A stretch of 64,000 nucleotides of DNA from Pelagibacteraceae bacterium AG-325-J17 (GCA_003282825.1 QBYM01000003.1:1-64000), one strand, 5' to 3'. Shown: positions 37,222-47,114, counted from the first letter of the stretch. Notes: generated by a model not told the origin, from the sequence alone. Numbers and translations: made by a program.

Positions 37222-37825
37222 AAAAATTGTAATAGTTTTTGAAGGTATTGAGGGTAGTGGCAAAACTTTTCACATCAAACATGTGTCTAACTATCTAAAA
37301 AAAAAAAAAATTAGTCACGTTTTAATAAGGGAACCAGGAGGTAGTAAGAACTCAGAAAAAATAAGGAAGTTAATTTTGAATAACAAATCAAATTTTCAAA
37401 AAAATACTGATTTATTACTCTATCTAGCAGCTAGAAGTGAAAACATAAGTTATTTAAAAAAATTTTATAAAAAAAAGATAATTTTATTAGATAGATTTAC
37501 AGACTCAACTTTGGCATATCAACATTTTGGTATGGGTATAAACCTAGATATAATAAAAAAAGTTAATGACCATATTTTAAATACTTTTAATGTAAATTTT
37601 ACATTTTTAAATATTGTAAATGAGAAAAATATGATTAAAAGATTGAGACAGAGAGTCAAATTAAACAGGTATGATAGATTTAATAAAGATTTTTATAGAA
37701 GGGTTCAAAAAGGATACCTCAAATTAAGTAAAAATAAAAAAAATTATCAAATTATAGACTCAAACTTATCAATCGAGACAAATAAAAAGAATATAATTAA
37801 CAAAATAGAAAAGCTAATAAGATGA
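37214..37825 (+). CDS. tmk: Thymidylate kinase
   Basis: Phosphorylates dTMP to dTDP for DNA synthesis. Walker A is GIEGSGKT at about 10-17, the DR[YF] motif is LLDRFTDSTLAYQ near 94-106, and REPGG lies near 38. The ATG at 37214 is preferred over the in-frame GTG one codon earlier. Length 203. It sits in the alphaproteobacterial dacC-tmk-holB-metG-tatD order, overlapping both neighbours. Confidence 0.94.
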   Translation: MSKKIVIVFEGIEGSGKTFHIKHVSNYLKKKKISHVLIREPGGSKNSEKIRKLILNNKSNFQKNTDLLLYLAARSENISYLKKFYKKKIILLDRFTDSTLAYQHFGMGINLDIIKKVNDHILNTFNVNFTFLNIVNEKNMIKRLRQRVKLNRYDRFNKDFYRRVQKGYLKLSKNKKNYQIIDSNLSIETNKKNIINKIEKLIR

Positions 37826-38742
37826 ACCTTTGTTCTAAATCACAAACAAAACTATATGGTTTGGATGAAGAACTTAACGAATTAATAAATTTATATGATA
37901 ATTCAAAATTACCAAATAAGATTTTGCTTTCAGGAGAAAAAGGTATTGGTAAGTGTACTCTTGCTTATCATTTAATAAATTATATTTTATCTAATAATGA
38001 AGAAGATCCTTACAACATTAATGATCTTCAAATAAATACAGACAATCATTCTTTTAAATTAATTCAAAATAATTCAAATCCCAATTTTAATCTAATTGAC
38101 GTAAACTCTGAAAAAAAAAGTATTGAAATTAATCAGATTAGAAGTTTAATCAATAATCTTAATAAATCCTCATTCAATTCAAAACCAAGATTCATTTTAA
38201 TTGATAATATTGAATTTTTGAATGTAAATTCTATTAACGCTTTACTTAAATTTTTAGAGGAACCTAACGAAAATACTTATTTTATTTTGATAAATAATAA
38301 TAAAAAAATGCTATCTACTCTTTTATCTAGGTGTCTAAATTTTAAGATATCACTAAGTAACGAAAAGGTTATTTTCGTGAATAAGTTATTGTTTGGTGAC
38401 GACATTAAAAACTTAATCAATTCTGATATATTAGATTATTACCACACACCTGGCAAAATTTATGACGTATTAGAATTTTCTAAAGAAAAAGAGATAGATT
38501 TAAGAACAATAAGTCTAAAAGAGTTCTTATCACTAATTATTAAAGGATCTTATTATAAAAATGATAATAAAATAAAGATTATTTTGTATGACTATTTAGA
38601 ATTATTTTTACTCAAAAAAGTTTCCATCAATTACTTTGAAATTTTTAGTTATTTTTTAAAAAAGATTAATAATGTAAAAAAGTTTAACCTAAATGAAGAA
38701 ACTTTATTTTTAGAAATTGACACAAAATTATTAAATGGATAA
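37822..38742 (+). CDS. holB: DNA polymerase III subunit delta prime
   Basis: Clamp-loader subunit. The N-terminal AAA+ part shows a P-loop-like LLSGEKGIGKCTLAYHL near 32-48 and an SRC-type motif (LLSRCLNF, about 168-175). The ALLKFLEEPNENTYF segment near 135-150 is the strongest family sign. The zinc-binding cysteines of many delta prime proteins are not evident. At 306 residues with a divergent C-terminus, the assignment leans on motifs plus position between tmk and metG. Confidence 0.87.
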   Translation: MNLCSKSQTKLYGLDEELNELINLYDNSKLPNKILLSGEKGIGKCTLAYHLINYILSNNEEDPYNINDLQINTDNHSFKLIQNNSNPNFNLIDVNSEKKSIEINQIRSLINNLNKSSFNSKPRFILIDNIEFLNVNSINALLKFLEEPNENTYFILINNNKKMLSTLLSRCLNFKISLSNEKVIFVNKLLFGDDIKNLINSDILDYYHTPGKIYDVLEFSKEKEIDLRTISLKEFLSLIIKGSYYKNDNKIKIILYDYLELFLLKKVSINYFEIFSYFLKKINNVKKFNLNEETLFLEIDTKLLNG

Positions 38743-40276
38743 AAATTTTTATATTACTACTCCAATTTATTATCCATCTGCAAAACCTCATATGGGACAT
38801 GCTTATTCTAGTATTATAGCAGATTTTTTTGCTAGATTTAAAAGAATAGACGGTTTTAAAGTTCATTTTTTAACTGGCACTGATGAGCATGGTTTAAAGA
38901 TTCAAAGATCTGCTGAAAAAAAAGGATTAAAACCATTACAATTTTGTGATGAAATCAGTAAAACTTTTAGAAATCTCTCTGAGATACTCAATCTAAGTAA
39001 TACAGATTTTATTAGAACGACAGAAACTCGTCATAAAACCTCAGTTCAACATTTATGGAGAGAATTAGAAAAAAATGATGATATTTATCTATCTAAATAT
39101 TCTGGTTGGTATTCAGTTTCAGATGAAGCGTTTTATAGTGAGGAAGAAATTGAGGAAATTAATGGTTCGAAAGTCGCAACTTCATCTAAATCAACTGTAG
39201 AATGGGTGGATGAAGAGTCATATTTTTTTAGATTATCTAAATGGGAAAAACCATTATTGGAATTTTATGAAAAAAACCCAGGTTTCATTTCACCTGAAGC
39301 AAGAAAAAATGAAGTAGTTAGTTTTGTAAAAAGTGGTTTAAAGGATCTATCAATTAGTAGAAAAAGTTTTTCTTGGGGAATTAAAGTTCCTGGTAATGAA
39401 AATCATGTTATTTATGTCTGGTTAGACGCTTTAACAAATTATATTAGTGCTTTAAACTATCCAAATACTAAGGAAAAATTATTTAAAAGTTTTTGGCCAG
39501 CTTCCATTCATTTAATAGGAAAAGATATTTTGAGATTTCATGCAGTATATTGGCCTGCATTTCTTCTTGCTGCTAAAATAGATCTTCCTAAAAAAGTTTA
39601 TGGTCATGGTTGGATACTTTCTGGAGACGAAAAGATGTCTAAATCGAAAGGTAATATTCTTGATCCTATAAAAATTATTAATGAATATGGTCTAGATTCA
39701 TTAAGATATTATCTTATAAAAGAAGTTTCATTCGGTAATGATGGAAATATTTCTCAAGAACGTTTAGAAGATTGTATTAACAGCGACCTGGCTAATAATT
39801 TTGGTAATCTATGTCAACGAGTAACGGCCTTTGCAATTAAAAATTGTGATAGTAAAATTCCAAAAAAAATTCAATTTAATGGAGATGATCAAAAGATACT
39901 AAATAATTATAAAGATAATATTGAGTTAATTAGAGAAAAAATCGATAATCAAGATATCAATTTCTATATAAACTTTATCGTTAATTCATTATTTGAAGCT
40001 AATAAATATTTTAACGATCAAGAACCATGGAATAAAAAAGAGGATTTGTTAAGATTAAATACTATTGTTTTTACAACATTAGAAATTGTTAGAAAAGTTA
40101 GTTTTTTATTGTATCCAATTATTCCAGCAAGCTCGATTAAAGCACTTAAAATTTTCGGCATAAATGAAGCTGACATTAATTTATCGTCTTTAGAAAATAA
40201 TGATTTTTTATCAAAAGTTGATAAAATCAATAAAATAGATATTCTTTTTAAAAAAATAGAAAAAAAAGATGATTGA
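38735..40276 (+). CDS. metG: Methionyl-tRNA synthetase
   Basis: Class I synthetase charging initiator and elongator tRNA-Met. The HIGH motif is HMGH in AKPHMGHAYSS (about 19-22 for HMGH). The KMSKS loop is in DEKMSKSKGNILDP near 300-313, and WLDALTNYISAL lies near 229. The zinc-knuckle cysteines of the E. coli type are absent, so it belongs to the zinc-free group. It lacks a C-terminal tRNA-binding extension. Length 513. Confidence 0.95.
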   Translation: MDKNFYITTPIYYPSAKPHMGHAYSSIIADFFARFKRIDGFKVHFLTGTDEHGLKIQRSAEKKGLKPLQFCDEISKTFRNLSEILNLSNTDFIRTTETRHKTSVQHLWRELEKNDDIYLSKYSGWYSVSDEAFYSEEEIEEINGSKVATSSKSTVEWVDEESYFFRLSKWEKPLLEFYEKNPGFISPEARKNEVVSFVKSGLKDLSISRKSFSWGIKVPGNENHVIYVWLDALTNYISALNYPNTKEKLFKSFWPASIHLIGKDILRFHAVYWPAFLLAAKIDLPKKVYGHGWILSGDEKMSKSKGNILDPIKIINEYGLDSLRYYLIKEVSFGNDGNISQERLEDCINSDLANNFGNLCQRVTAFAIKNCDSKIPKKIQFNGDDQKILNNYKDNIELIREKIDNQDINFYINFIVNSLFEANKYFNDQEPWNKKEDLLRLNTIVFTTLEIVRKVSFLLYPIIPASSIKALKIFGINEADINLSSLENNDFLSKVDKINKIDILFKKIEKKDD

Positions 40277-41027
40277 TTCTCATTGTCATTTAGATCATGA
40301 ACCGCTTTTAAGCGACTTGCCTAATGTTATTAAACGATCGAAGGATGTTGGTATTAAAAAACTACTAACTATTTCTACTTCTTTAGAAAGTTTTTCTAGA
40401 ATCAAAAATATTATAGACAAAGACGAAATGATTTATGGTACAATAGGTATTCACCCTCATGAAACTAATCATGAAATTATTAGTTCAGATAATATTGTAA
40501 AAAATTTTAATGAAAATCCTAAAATTATTGGGATAGGTGAGACAGGGTTAGATTTTTATTACAATAATAGTGATAAAGATAAACAAATAAAAAGTTTCAA
40601 TGAACATATCAAAGCTTCAATTGAGACCAATGCACCTTTAATTATTCATTCGAGAAGTGCTGAAGAAGAAACTTTCAATATTTTAAATGATTATAAAGAT
40701 AAAGATCTTAAAATTTTAATGCATTGTTTTACAGGTTCAAAAAAGTTTGCTGAAAAATTACTTGATCTAAATGCTTTTTTTTCAGCAAGTGGTATTATAA
40801 CATTTAAAAATTCATTGGAATTACAAGAAACGTTCAAATTTCTGCCATTAGAAAAAATTTTAATAGAAACAGATAGTCCTTTTTTAGCTCCAGTTCCGAA
40901 TAGAGGTAAAAAAAATGAGCCTTCTTTTATAGATTATACTGCTCAAAAGTTAGCAGATTTAAAAGAAATAACTAAATCTCAACTTGTAGAAATAACAACT
41001 AATAACTTTAATAAGCTATTTAGCTAA
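40269..41027 (+). CDS. tatD: TatD-family metal-dependent deoxyribonuclease
   Basis: TIM-barrel hydrolase with 3'-5' nuclease activity in the characterised homologues; the name is historical and does not mean Tat transport. Metal ligands are visible as DSHCHLDH at 3-10, GIGETGLDFYY (Glu near 91), IIHSR, MHCFTGS and ETDSPFLAP near the C-terminus. Length 252. It overlaps metG by eight bases and is followed by an MBL-fold hydrolase, a common pairing. Confidence 0.94.
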   Translation: MIDSHCHLDHEPLLSDLPNVIKRSKDVGIKKLLTISTSLESFSRIKNIIDKDEMIYGTIGIHPHETNHEIISSDNIVKNFNENPKIIGIGETGLDFYYNNSDKDKQIKSFNEHIKASIETNAPLIIHSRSAEEETFNILNDYKDKDLKILMHCFTGSKKFAEKLLDLNAFFSASGIITFKNSLELQETFKFLPLEKILIETDSPFLAPVPNRGKKNEPSFIDYTAQKLADLKEITKSQLVEITTNNFNKLFS

Positions 41028-41034
41028 TTAATTT

Positions 41035-41805
41035 ATGAAGTTTATAATCTTAGGATGTGGTAGTTCAATGGGTGTACCAAGACCGGATGGTTTCTTTGGT
41101 AACTGTGACCCAAATAATAAAAAAAATTATAGAACTAGATGTTCTGCTTTACTCAAAACTTCTGAAGAAAATATATTATTTGATACATCTCCTGACCTAA
41201 GACAACAATTGTTACGTCATAAAATTAAAAAGATTAATAAAGTTTTATACTCACATATGCATGGAGATCAAACACATGGAATTAACGATTTGAGATCCTT
41301 TTATATAAACAGTAAAAAACAAATCGATGTATTTGCTGATAAATTTACTGCAAAATATTTAAAACAAACTTTTTCTTATATTTTCAAAAGCTATTCAAAA
41401 GAATATCCAGCAACACTTAAGATAAACAAGCTGAAAAATAATTTTTCTTTGAATAGTAATCAAAAAAAAATTAAAATTAAATCTATCGAAGTTCAGCACG
41501 GTAAAGTAAAATCAAATTGTTTTATTATTGATAATAAATTGGCTTATATAAGTGATGTTAGTAAAATTTATGACAAAGATTACAGATATTTTAAAAATCT
41601 AAAATTTCTAATTATTGATTGCTTATGGTATAATTATCATCCATCACATTTCAATCTTGAAACATCTTTAGATATGATTAAAAAATTTAAACCAAAAAAA
41701 GCTATTCTAACAAATCTTTCACCTGTTTTAGATTATAAAAAACTTAAAAAAGTTATTCCTTATAATGTGGTGCCTGCACATGATGGACTGACTATAGAAT
41801 TATAG
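41035..41805 (+). CDS. MBL-fold metal-dependent hydrolase, PhnP-like
   Basis: Metallo-beta-lactamase-fold enzyme of 256 residues. The start, LGCGSSMGVPRPDGFFGNC, and the metal motif SHMHGDQTHGINDLR (H-x-H-x-D-x2-H near 78-90) match the PhnP subgroup, cyclic phosphodiesterases found next to tatD in alphaproteobacteria. The substrate is not determined by the sequence. Its stop codon lies in a 6-base overlap with the convergent glutathione peroxidase gene. Confidence 0.88.
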   Translation: MKFIILGCGSSMGVPRPDGFFGNCDPNNKKNYRTRCSALLKTSEENILFDTSPDLRQQLLRHKIKKINKVLYSHMHGDQTHGINDLRSFYINSKKQIDVFADKFTAKYLKQTFSYIFKSYSKEYPATLKINKLKNNFSLNSNQKKIKIKSIEVQHGKVKSNCFIIDNKLAYISDVSKIYDKDYRYFKNLKFLIIDCLWYNYHPSHFNLETSLDMIKKFKPKKAILTNLSPVLDYKKLKKVIPYNVVPAHDGLTIEL

Positions 41806-42345
41806 AATATTTTCTATTTTACCAACTAATTTCTTTGACATTGGGTTTGTAAATGACGTAAATGTATCTTCAATTTTACCTTCTTTATTTATTAAGATTT
41901 TATGGAAATTCCATTTAGGGATAGCTGATTTACCGTGATTATTTTTAGCCCATTTAAATAAATCATGTGCTTTATCACCTTTTACCTCAGTAATAGTTGT
42001 TAAAGGAAAATTTATATCAAAATTTACTTTACAAAATTCTTTGACTTCAGAATTGTTGTTTTTTTCTTGATTAAAAGAATTTGATGGAACTCCTAATACA
42101 ATCAAACCTCTTGATTTATATTTATCCCACAATTCTTGTAAATCAGTATATTGTTTAGTAAATCCACAATAGCTTGCTGTATTTACAATTAGAATAATTT
42201 TATTTTTATACTCATTAAAATCTATAGTTTCACCTGTGATGCTTTCAATTTTAAAATCATAAAAAATCTTATCATAATTTGCATTAACATTACTTTTAAA
42301 AAAAAACATAATAATTGTTATCCCAATAAAAATTAACTTTCTCAT
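41800..42345 (-). CDS. Glutathione peroxidase-family protein, exported
   Basis: Thiol peroxidase of the glutathione peroxidase fold, probably thioredoxin- or glutathione-linked. An N-terminal hydrophobic leader (about 1-22, ending at NVNA) suggests export or membrane anchoring. The peroxidatic residue is cysteine (C60 in NTASYCGFTKQY) rather than selenocysteine. Partner residues appear in VPSNSFNQE and in PKWNFHK. Length 181. It lies 9 bases after nhaA on the same strand, so the two may be cotranscribed. Confidence 0.9.
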   Translation of the reverse strand: MRKLIFIGITIIMFFFKSNVNANYDKIFYDFKIESITGETIDFNEYKNKIILIVNTASYCGFTKQYTDLQELWDKYKSRGLIVLGVPSNSFNQEKNNNSEVKEFCKVNFDINFPLTTITEVKGDKAHDLFKWAKNNHGKSAIPKWNFHKILINKEGKIEDTFTSFTNPMSKKLVGKIENIL

Positions 42346-42354
42346 CTTTTAAAT

Positions 42355-43527
42355 TTATTTGTTAGGTGTAAGTAATATTAAAAAATATCCAAATAAAGTG
42401 GATAATAATGACCCAGTCAATACACCAATCTTTACACCATCCATATATTGTATATTTTCAGCAAATGCTAAGTTTCCAACAAATAGACTCATCGTAAATC
42501 CTATTCCAGTCAATACTCCGACACCATAAAAATTAAACCAGTTAGAATTATTTGGCATTTGAGCAATTTTGGTTTTTATAGAAATGTAGGAGAACAAGAA
42601 AACACCTAATTGCTTACCTACAAATAACCCTAGTACAATTCCTAATGGCACTTTATTCAACAAAGATCCAAAAGTTAAACCTTCTAGAGATACCCCTGCA
42701 TTAGCAAAAGCAAACAATGGCATAATACCAAAAGCAACATAAGGGCTGATTGCATGTTCAACTTTTATCAATAATGAAAAATCTTTTTCTTTTTTTCTAT
42801 GTGGAATTGTCATTGCTAATAAAACACCAGCAATCGTTGCATGAATTCCTGAATTATGGGTAAAATCCCAAAGAAAAATACCCATAATTAAATAAGGTAA
42901 AAACTTTTTAATATTAAATTTGTTTATTATTAGCAAAATTATAAAAACTAACAACATCAAGCTTAAATATTTAATACTTAAATCTCCTGAGTAAAAAATA
43001 GCAATGATCAAAATTGCTCCAAGATCATCAATAATTGCTAATGCTGTTAAAAAAACTTTTAATGATAATGGAACTCGTTTTCCTAATAATGATAAGACAC
43101 CCAATGAAAATGCAATATCAGTGGCAGAGGGTATAGCCCATCCATTTAAAGTTTCACTATCCCCTAGATTTATAAAAACATAGAATAAAGCTGGAACCAA
43201 CATTCCACCTACAGCAGCAATTATTGGTAGTAAGGCTTGTTTTATATTTGAAAGTTCACCTTGTAAAAATTCTCTTTTAATTTCTAAAGTTACAAAAAAA
43301 AAGAATATCGCCATTAAAGCATCGTTAATCCAATGGATAACAGATAATTTTAATCCAAAATTGTTAATTCCTATAAATAAATACTTATTTAAAGTTGAAA
43401 AATATAATTCTGATAAATTAGAGTTACTAATAATTAATGCTATAATTGCAGCAAAAAGCAGAACTAAACCGCTTGCCGCTTCTAACTTAAAAAACCATTT
43501 AAATGGTTTGGACAAATAATTGATCAT
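42355..43527 (-). CDS. nhaA: Na+/H+ antiporter NhaA
   Basis: Inner-membrane exchanger that expels sodium in return for protons, relevant to a marine habitat. Twelve hydrophobic helices are expected over 390 residues. The ion-binding aspartate pair is D167-D168 in ALAIIDDLGAI. IPSATDIAFSLG near 132-143 and GIGFTMSLF near the C-terminus are strongly conserved NhaA motifs. It follows the zinc-ribbon gene by one base. Confidence 0.95.
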   Translation of the reverse strand: MINYLSKPFKWFFKLEAASGLVLLFAAIIALIISNSNLSELYFSTLNKYLFIGINNFGLKLSVIHWINDALMAIFFFFVTLEIKREFLQGELSNIKQALLPIIAAVGGMLVPALFYVFINLGDSETLNGWAIPSATDIAFSLGVLSLLGKRVPLSLKVFLTALAIIDDLGAILIIAIFYSGDLSIKYLSLMLLVFIILLIINKFNIKKFLPYLIMGIFLWDFTHNSGIHATIAGVLLAMTIPHRKKEKDFSLLIKVEHAISPYVAFGIMPLFAFANAGVSLEGLTFGSLLNKVPLGIVLGLFVGKQLGVFLFSYISIKTKIAQMPNNSNWFNFYGVGVLTGIGFTMSLFVGNLAFAENIQYMDGVKIGVLTGSLLSTLFGYFLILLTPNK

Positions 43528-43528
43528 A

Positions 43529-43990
43529 TTAAACTAAGTCTTTAATAAATAATTGGATATCTTTCAAGGTTTCAAAAAGACTAAATATTATTAATTCTAA
43601 ACCTGGAAAAACAACATATAAAACAGATTTAAAGGTATCTATTAAGATTATTAAGGCAACAAAAGTTATTATTGAGACTAAAATATAGGATAAAAATTTT
43701 GTTATATTGAAGCTCGATTTAGCCTGATATTTTGTAACTTCAAATTTCTTTTTTTCAGTTTTATTTAACTGGTCAGTTTTCTTTTTGGGTTTAATGTCTT
43801 TAATCTTTTTAATATTAATAGGTATAGAAATATTTGGTTGTATTTCTTCATTAATTCTTAAGTTTGCTTTATTGGGGTTGAAGAACCAGACATGATTACA
43901 TGATCCACATTGAATAGTTCGTCCTGTGCTTGGTATAAGATCAGAATTTACATCAAATATTTTACTACAATTAATACATTCTATAATCAT
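43529..43990 (-). CDS. Zinc-ribbon (MJ0042-type) membrane protein
   Basis: A 153-residue protein beginning with an MJ0042-type zinc ribbon: cysteine pairs at about 5/8 and 28/31 (CINC and CGSC). This is followed by a lysine-rich linker and one or two membrane segments near 100-125. Alphaproteobacteria carry such proteins with unknown role, sometimes called putative zinc-ribbon regulators. The ATG at 43990 is preferred to an upstream TTG. It heads a three-gene strand run with nhaA and the peroxidase. Confidence 0.82.
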   Translation of the reverse strand: MIIECINCSKIFDVNSDLIPSTGRTIQCGSCNHVWFFNPNKANLRINEEIQPNISIPINIKKIKDIKPKKKTDQLNKTEKKKFEVTKYQAKSSFNITKFLSYILVSIITFVALIILIDTFKSVLYVVFPGLELIIFSLFETLKDIQLFIKDLV

Positions 43991-44146
43991 CAATTCTTAT
44001 ACCATAATTGCGTTGAGACTTTATATCTAAATATAAACAAAAATTTAGTTTAACAAAGAGCAAATCTTCCAAAATATCAATTATGATTTACATTTATTTA
44101 ACGATGTATATTATAAAAACTACCGTTTATCTTAATAATATAAATA

Positions 44147-44893
44147 ATGTTTTTTTTTAATAAAAAGAAAGAGAAAACAAGCAATAACAGGTTGAAGATT
44201 CTCTCTGGTTATAACTATAGATATAAAGATATTGGAAAAGAATCTGAAAAAACAATAATTAAATATGCTGATTATTTTAATTTTGACTATGAGATAGATA
44301 AAAGAAATTCTTTTGAAAGACATTTTTATTGGTTGAAAATTAAAATGTTTATTGAGAATCTAGAAAAAGGAACACATGAATTTTATCTATGGTTGGATGC
44401 AGACACTTTTATCTGCCGTTATGAAAATATATTAAATCATGTTGATAAAAAAAAACACATATTCGTTCATAATCAGTTTTTTAAATCTAAACACAAAACT
44501 AAGATTTCAAATATTGATTATTTAACATGGGGACCTAATGTTGGTGTAATATTAGTAAGGAATACAAAATGGTCCTTAGAATTTTTTAAAAATGTTTGGA
44601 ATAAAAAGAAATATTTAAACCATTATTGGCCTGATAATGCTGCTTTCATGGATGAACTAGGTTACAAAGCTGAGATTTCAAAATTATCAGATAACAATCC
44701 TACAAAAAAAACTTTAAATAGGTTTTATTTTTTATCAGGATTATGGAATAGCATGCCTAATAGAAATTTTGATAGTCCTTTAAATAACGAAATTTCTAAT
44801 TATTATTTTGATCCAATAATAATACATTTGGCAGGAATAAGAAGAAGAGACCGATTAAAGTTTATAAAAAAATATAAGAAATTATTCATTTGA
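44147..44893 (+). CDS. Glycosyltransferase, GT34 (GMA12/MNN10)-like
   Basis: A 248-residue protein with features of the galactosyl/mannosyl transferase GT34 group: a DxD metal site at D84-A-D86 in LWLDADTF, WGPNVGVILVRNTKWS near 126-141 (the N-x-GV-LIRN pattern), WPDNAAFMDELG, and a late I-H-x-AG motif. It probably adds a sugar to a surface polysaccharide or lipid. It has no signal peptide. It is convergent with a methyltransferase, and the pair looks like a surface-modification insert between core genes. Confidence 0.7.
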   Translation: MFFFNKKKEKTSNNRLKILSGYNYRYKDIGKESEKTIIKYADYFNFDYEIDKRNSFERHFYWLKIKMFIENLEKGTHEFYLWLDADTFICRYENILNHVDKKKHIFVHNQFFKSKHKTKISNIDYLTWGPNVGVILVRNTKWSLEFFKNVWNKKKYLNHYWPDNAAFMDELGYKAEISKLSDNNPTKKTLNRFYFLSGLWNSMPNRNFDSPLNNEISNYYFDPIIIHLAGIRRRDRLKFIKKYKKLFI

Positions 44894-45677
44894 TTTTATT
44901 TAAAACCAAATTGTTAATTTGTTTTTTAGAATACAAATTTAAATAACAATAAAAACCACTTTGTTTATTCTGTTCATCTTTATCTAAAATTTTTTGATAA
45001 GGCTCATTTAATGAAAAAGGGGGTTCAGATAAATCTATCTCTCTATATTCACCATCTGGTATATCTACATTGGTAATCTTTTTTTTTTCATCCTTTAATT
45101 TATAACTAGTCATTAAAACATATTTAATATCACTTTTTAAAAAGTTTTTAAAAAAAGAATTTATACTTTCAAAGGATAAATGTATTAAGCAATCTCTACA
45201 AATCATTAAATCAGAATCTGGAAGCTTATTTTTTGTAATATCCAAAGTTAAAAAATCTATATTTTTACGACTATTTAAATTTTTATTTTTTTGAATTAAT
45301 TTTTCAACGATATCGACACCTGTGTATGTTATATCTTCAGATAAAACATCTTTAATCCAATTAAAATCACCACACGGTGCATCTAAAATCTTCTTTATAT
45401 CATATTTTCTTATTATATCTTTAATTCCATTTTTAATACTTATGGTATTATCAAACTGAGATCCTAAACCTGAAACACTTTCTTTTGAAGTCCAAAAATT
45501 TTTTTCATATATCAAATCAAATCTTTTTTTAGTGCTATTTTGGTTAAAAATATCTTTTTTAGTTTTTTGATAATTCATCTTATTCACTAATCTGATAGGA
45601 GTTGATATAATCTTTACTAATGATTTAAGTAAGCCATTATTTTTATAAAATTTGTAATATCTTTTTAAAATAAACAT
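44886..45677 (-). CDS. Class I SAM-dependent methyltransferase
   Basis: A 263-residue protein with a Rossmann-type SAM site (KILDAPCGDFNWI near 92-104) and a following TGVDIVEKLI acidic-end motif. LMICRDCLIHLSFESI corresponds to the post-motif region. The N-terminal 60 residues are basic and may contact nucleic acid or membrane; the substrate is unknown. The ATG at 45677 is chosen because the longer frame would need a TTG. Its 8-base overlap with the glycosyltransferase contains both stop codons. Confidence 0.78.
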   Translation of the reverse strand: MFILKRYYKFYKNNGLLKSLVKIISTPIRLVNKMNYQKTKKDIFNQNSTKKRFDLIYEKNFWTSKESVSGLGSQFDNTISIKNGIKDIIRKYDIKKILDAPCGDFNWIKDVLSEDITYTGVDIVEKLIQKNKNLNSRKNIDFLTLDITKNKLPDSDLMICRDCLIHLSFESINSFFKNFLKSDIKYVLMTSYKLKDEKKKITNVDIPDGEYREIDLSEPPFSLNEPYQKILDKDEQNKQSGFYCYLNLYSKKQINNLVLNKIK

Positions 45678-45754
45678 AACAGGTGGCAATATTACATGTA
45701 TTTGAATTTTCTTTCTATTGAAAACATAAGTAAAATAGATATAACGATCTCATT

Positions 45755-45831
<77 letters not shown>

Positions 45832-45835
45832 TTTT

Positions 45836-46117
45836 ATGAAAAAAGCAAAAATCTATATTCCGAACAAAAGTGCCATGCAGTCTGGTTTTGGTAAGTCAGA
45901 TAAATGGATTATTGAATTTGAAACTAATGACCCTACAAAAAATCCATTAATGGGGTGGGAAAGTTCAAACGATACTTATACAGAACTTAAATTGGAATTT
46001 TCTACAAAAGAATTAGCAATTAATTATGCTAAGAAAAAAAAAATTGATTTTGAAATAATTGAACCAAAAAAAAGAAAAACTGTAAAAAAATCTTATGCAG
46101 AGAATTTCTTAAAATAA
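45836..46117 (+). CDS. NADH-quinone oxidoreductase NDUFS4-like accessory subunit
   Basis: A 93-residue homologue of the mitochondrial complex I 18-kDa subunit (ETC complex I subunit conserved region), found in alphaproteobacteria. The recognisable parts are the start (AKIYIPNKSAMQSG), the WIIEFE strand and MGWESSNDT, followed by a basic tail. The ATG at 45836 is used; an earlier in-frame ATG lies inside the tRNA-Pro gene. It supports assembly or stability of complex I in the inner membrane. Confidence 0.9.
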   Translation: MKKAKIYIPNKSAMQSGFGKSDKWIIEFETNDPTKNPLMGWESSNDTYTELKLEFSTKELAINYAKKKKIDFEIIEPKKRKTVKKSYAENFLK

Positions 46118-46121
46118 TTAT

Positions 46122-47114
46122 ATGTTTAGATTTTTTACTGAAAAAAATTGGCACTTATGGTCATGGTTAGGATCCGCTATAATACTTTCATCGCTTTGGA
46201 TACAAGTTAAGATTGATGTTAAAATAAATGAGTGGTTTGGTGAATTTTATGACATGATCCAAAAGGCGTTGGGTGCTCCTAATGCTATAACTATTGGGGA
46301 ATATTGGGCAAGCTTATTATCATTTATAATCTTGGCTGCTATGTATGTTGGTGTAGCAGTACTAGTAAGTTTCTTTACTTCTCATTATCTATTTAGATGG
46401 AGAGCTGCAATGGTTGAATGGTACCACTCTGTTTACGACAAAGCTCGTAAAATCGAAGGTGCAGCTCAAAGAGTTCAAGAAGATACAATAAAATTTTCAA
46501 GGATAATGGAGTCACTCGGAACAAGTTTGATTGAAGCTTTAATGATTTTAATTGAATTTATGCCAATTTTGTTCGGATTAGGTATTGGTATTCCAATTTT
46601 CTTTTTTGGGGATTGGGATTATGGTCTTATTGTTGGTGCTCTTATTTGGTCAATTGGCGGAACAATTTTTCTTGTAATTTTAGGTCTAATATTGAGGTTG
46701 GTAGGAGTTGAATATGATTTGCAAAAAAAAGAAGCAGCATACAGAAAAATTTTAGTTATTGCTGAAGATGATGGAACTATAAGACCTAAATCAATAGATG
46801 AATTATTTGAAGATGTTAGAAGCATTCATTATTTAAGTTATTTAAGATATTTATATTTTAATATTGGAAGAATTGCCTACTTACAAGCTAATGTATTATC
46901 AGCATATGTTTTTTTAGCTCCAGCAATTGTAGCAGGGGCAGTTACCCTTGGTGTAATGCAGCAAATTATAAGAGCTTTTGGAAGAGTGGAGGGCTCAATG
47001 CAATATATATTAAAAGCTTGGCCTACAATAATAGAACTCGCAAGTGTTTATAAGCGTTTAAGAGAGTTTGAATATAAAATAAAACAAAATGAATTTGTTG
47101 ATGAAAAAATTTAA
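46122..47114 (+). CDS. SbmA/BacA-like membrane transporter
   Basis: A 330-residue protein with about six to seven helices and the pattern of the SbmA/BacA family, which imports peptides and antimicrobial peptides by proton motive force. It begins near FFTEKNWHLWSW and contains KINEWFGEFYDMIQKAL, YLFRWRAAMVEWY (about 90-102), AAQRVQEDTIKF and a late RVEGSMQYILKAWPTIIE. There is no ATPase domain. The substrate in a free-living marine cell is unknown. It abuts hom (TAATG). Confidence 0.85.
   Translation: MFRFFTEKNWHLWSWLGSAIILSSLWIQVKIDVKINEWFGEFYDMIQKALGAPNAITIGEYWASLLSFIILAAMYVGVAVLVSFFTSHYLFRWRAAMVEWYHSVYDKARKIEGAAQRVQEDTIKFSRIMESLGTSLIEALMILIEFMPILFGLGIGIPIFFFGDWDYGLIVGALIWSIGGTIFLVILGLILRLVGVEYDLQKKEAAYRKILVIAEDDGTIRPKSIDELFEDVRSIHYLSYLRYLYFNIGRIAYLQANVLSAYVFLAPAIVAGAVTLGVMQQIIRAFGRVEGSMQYILKAWPTIIELASVYKRLREFEYKIKQNEFVDEKI

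Noticed and set aside
46122..47114. Complete ABC exporter at the SbmA/BacA-like gene
   Set aside because: The protein stops after the membrane part; no Walker motifs are present in it or next to it.
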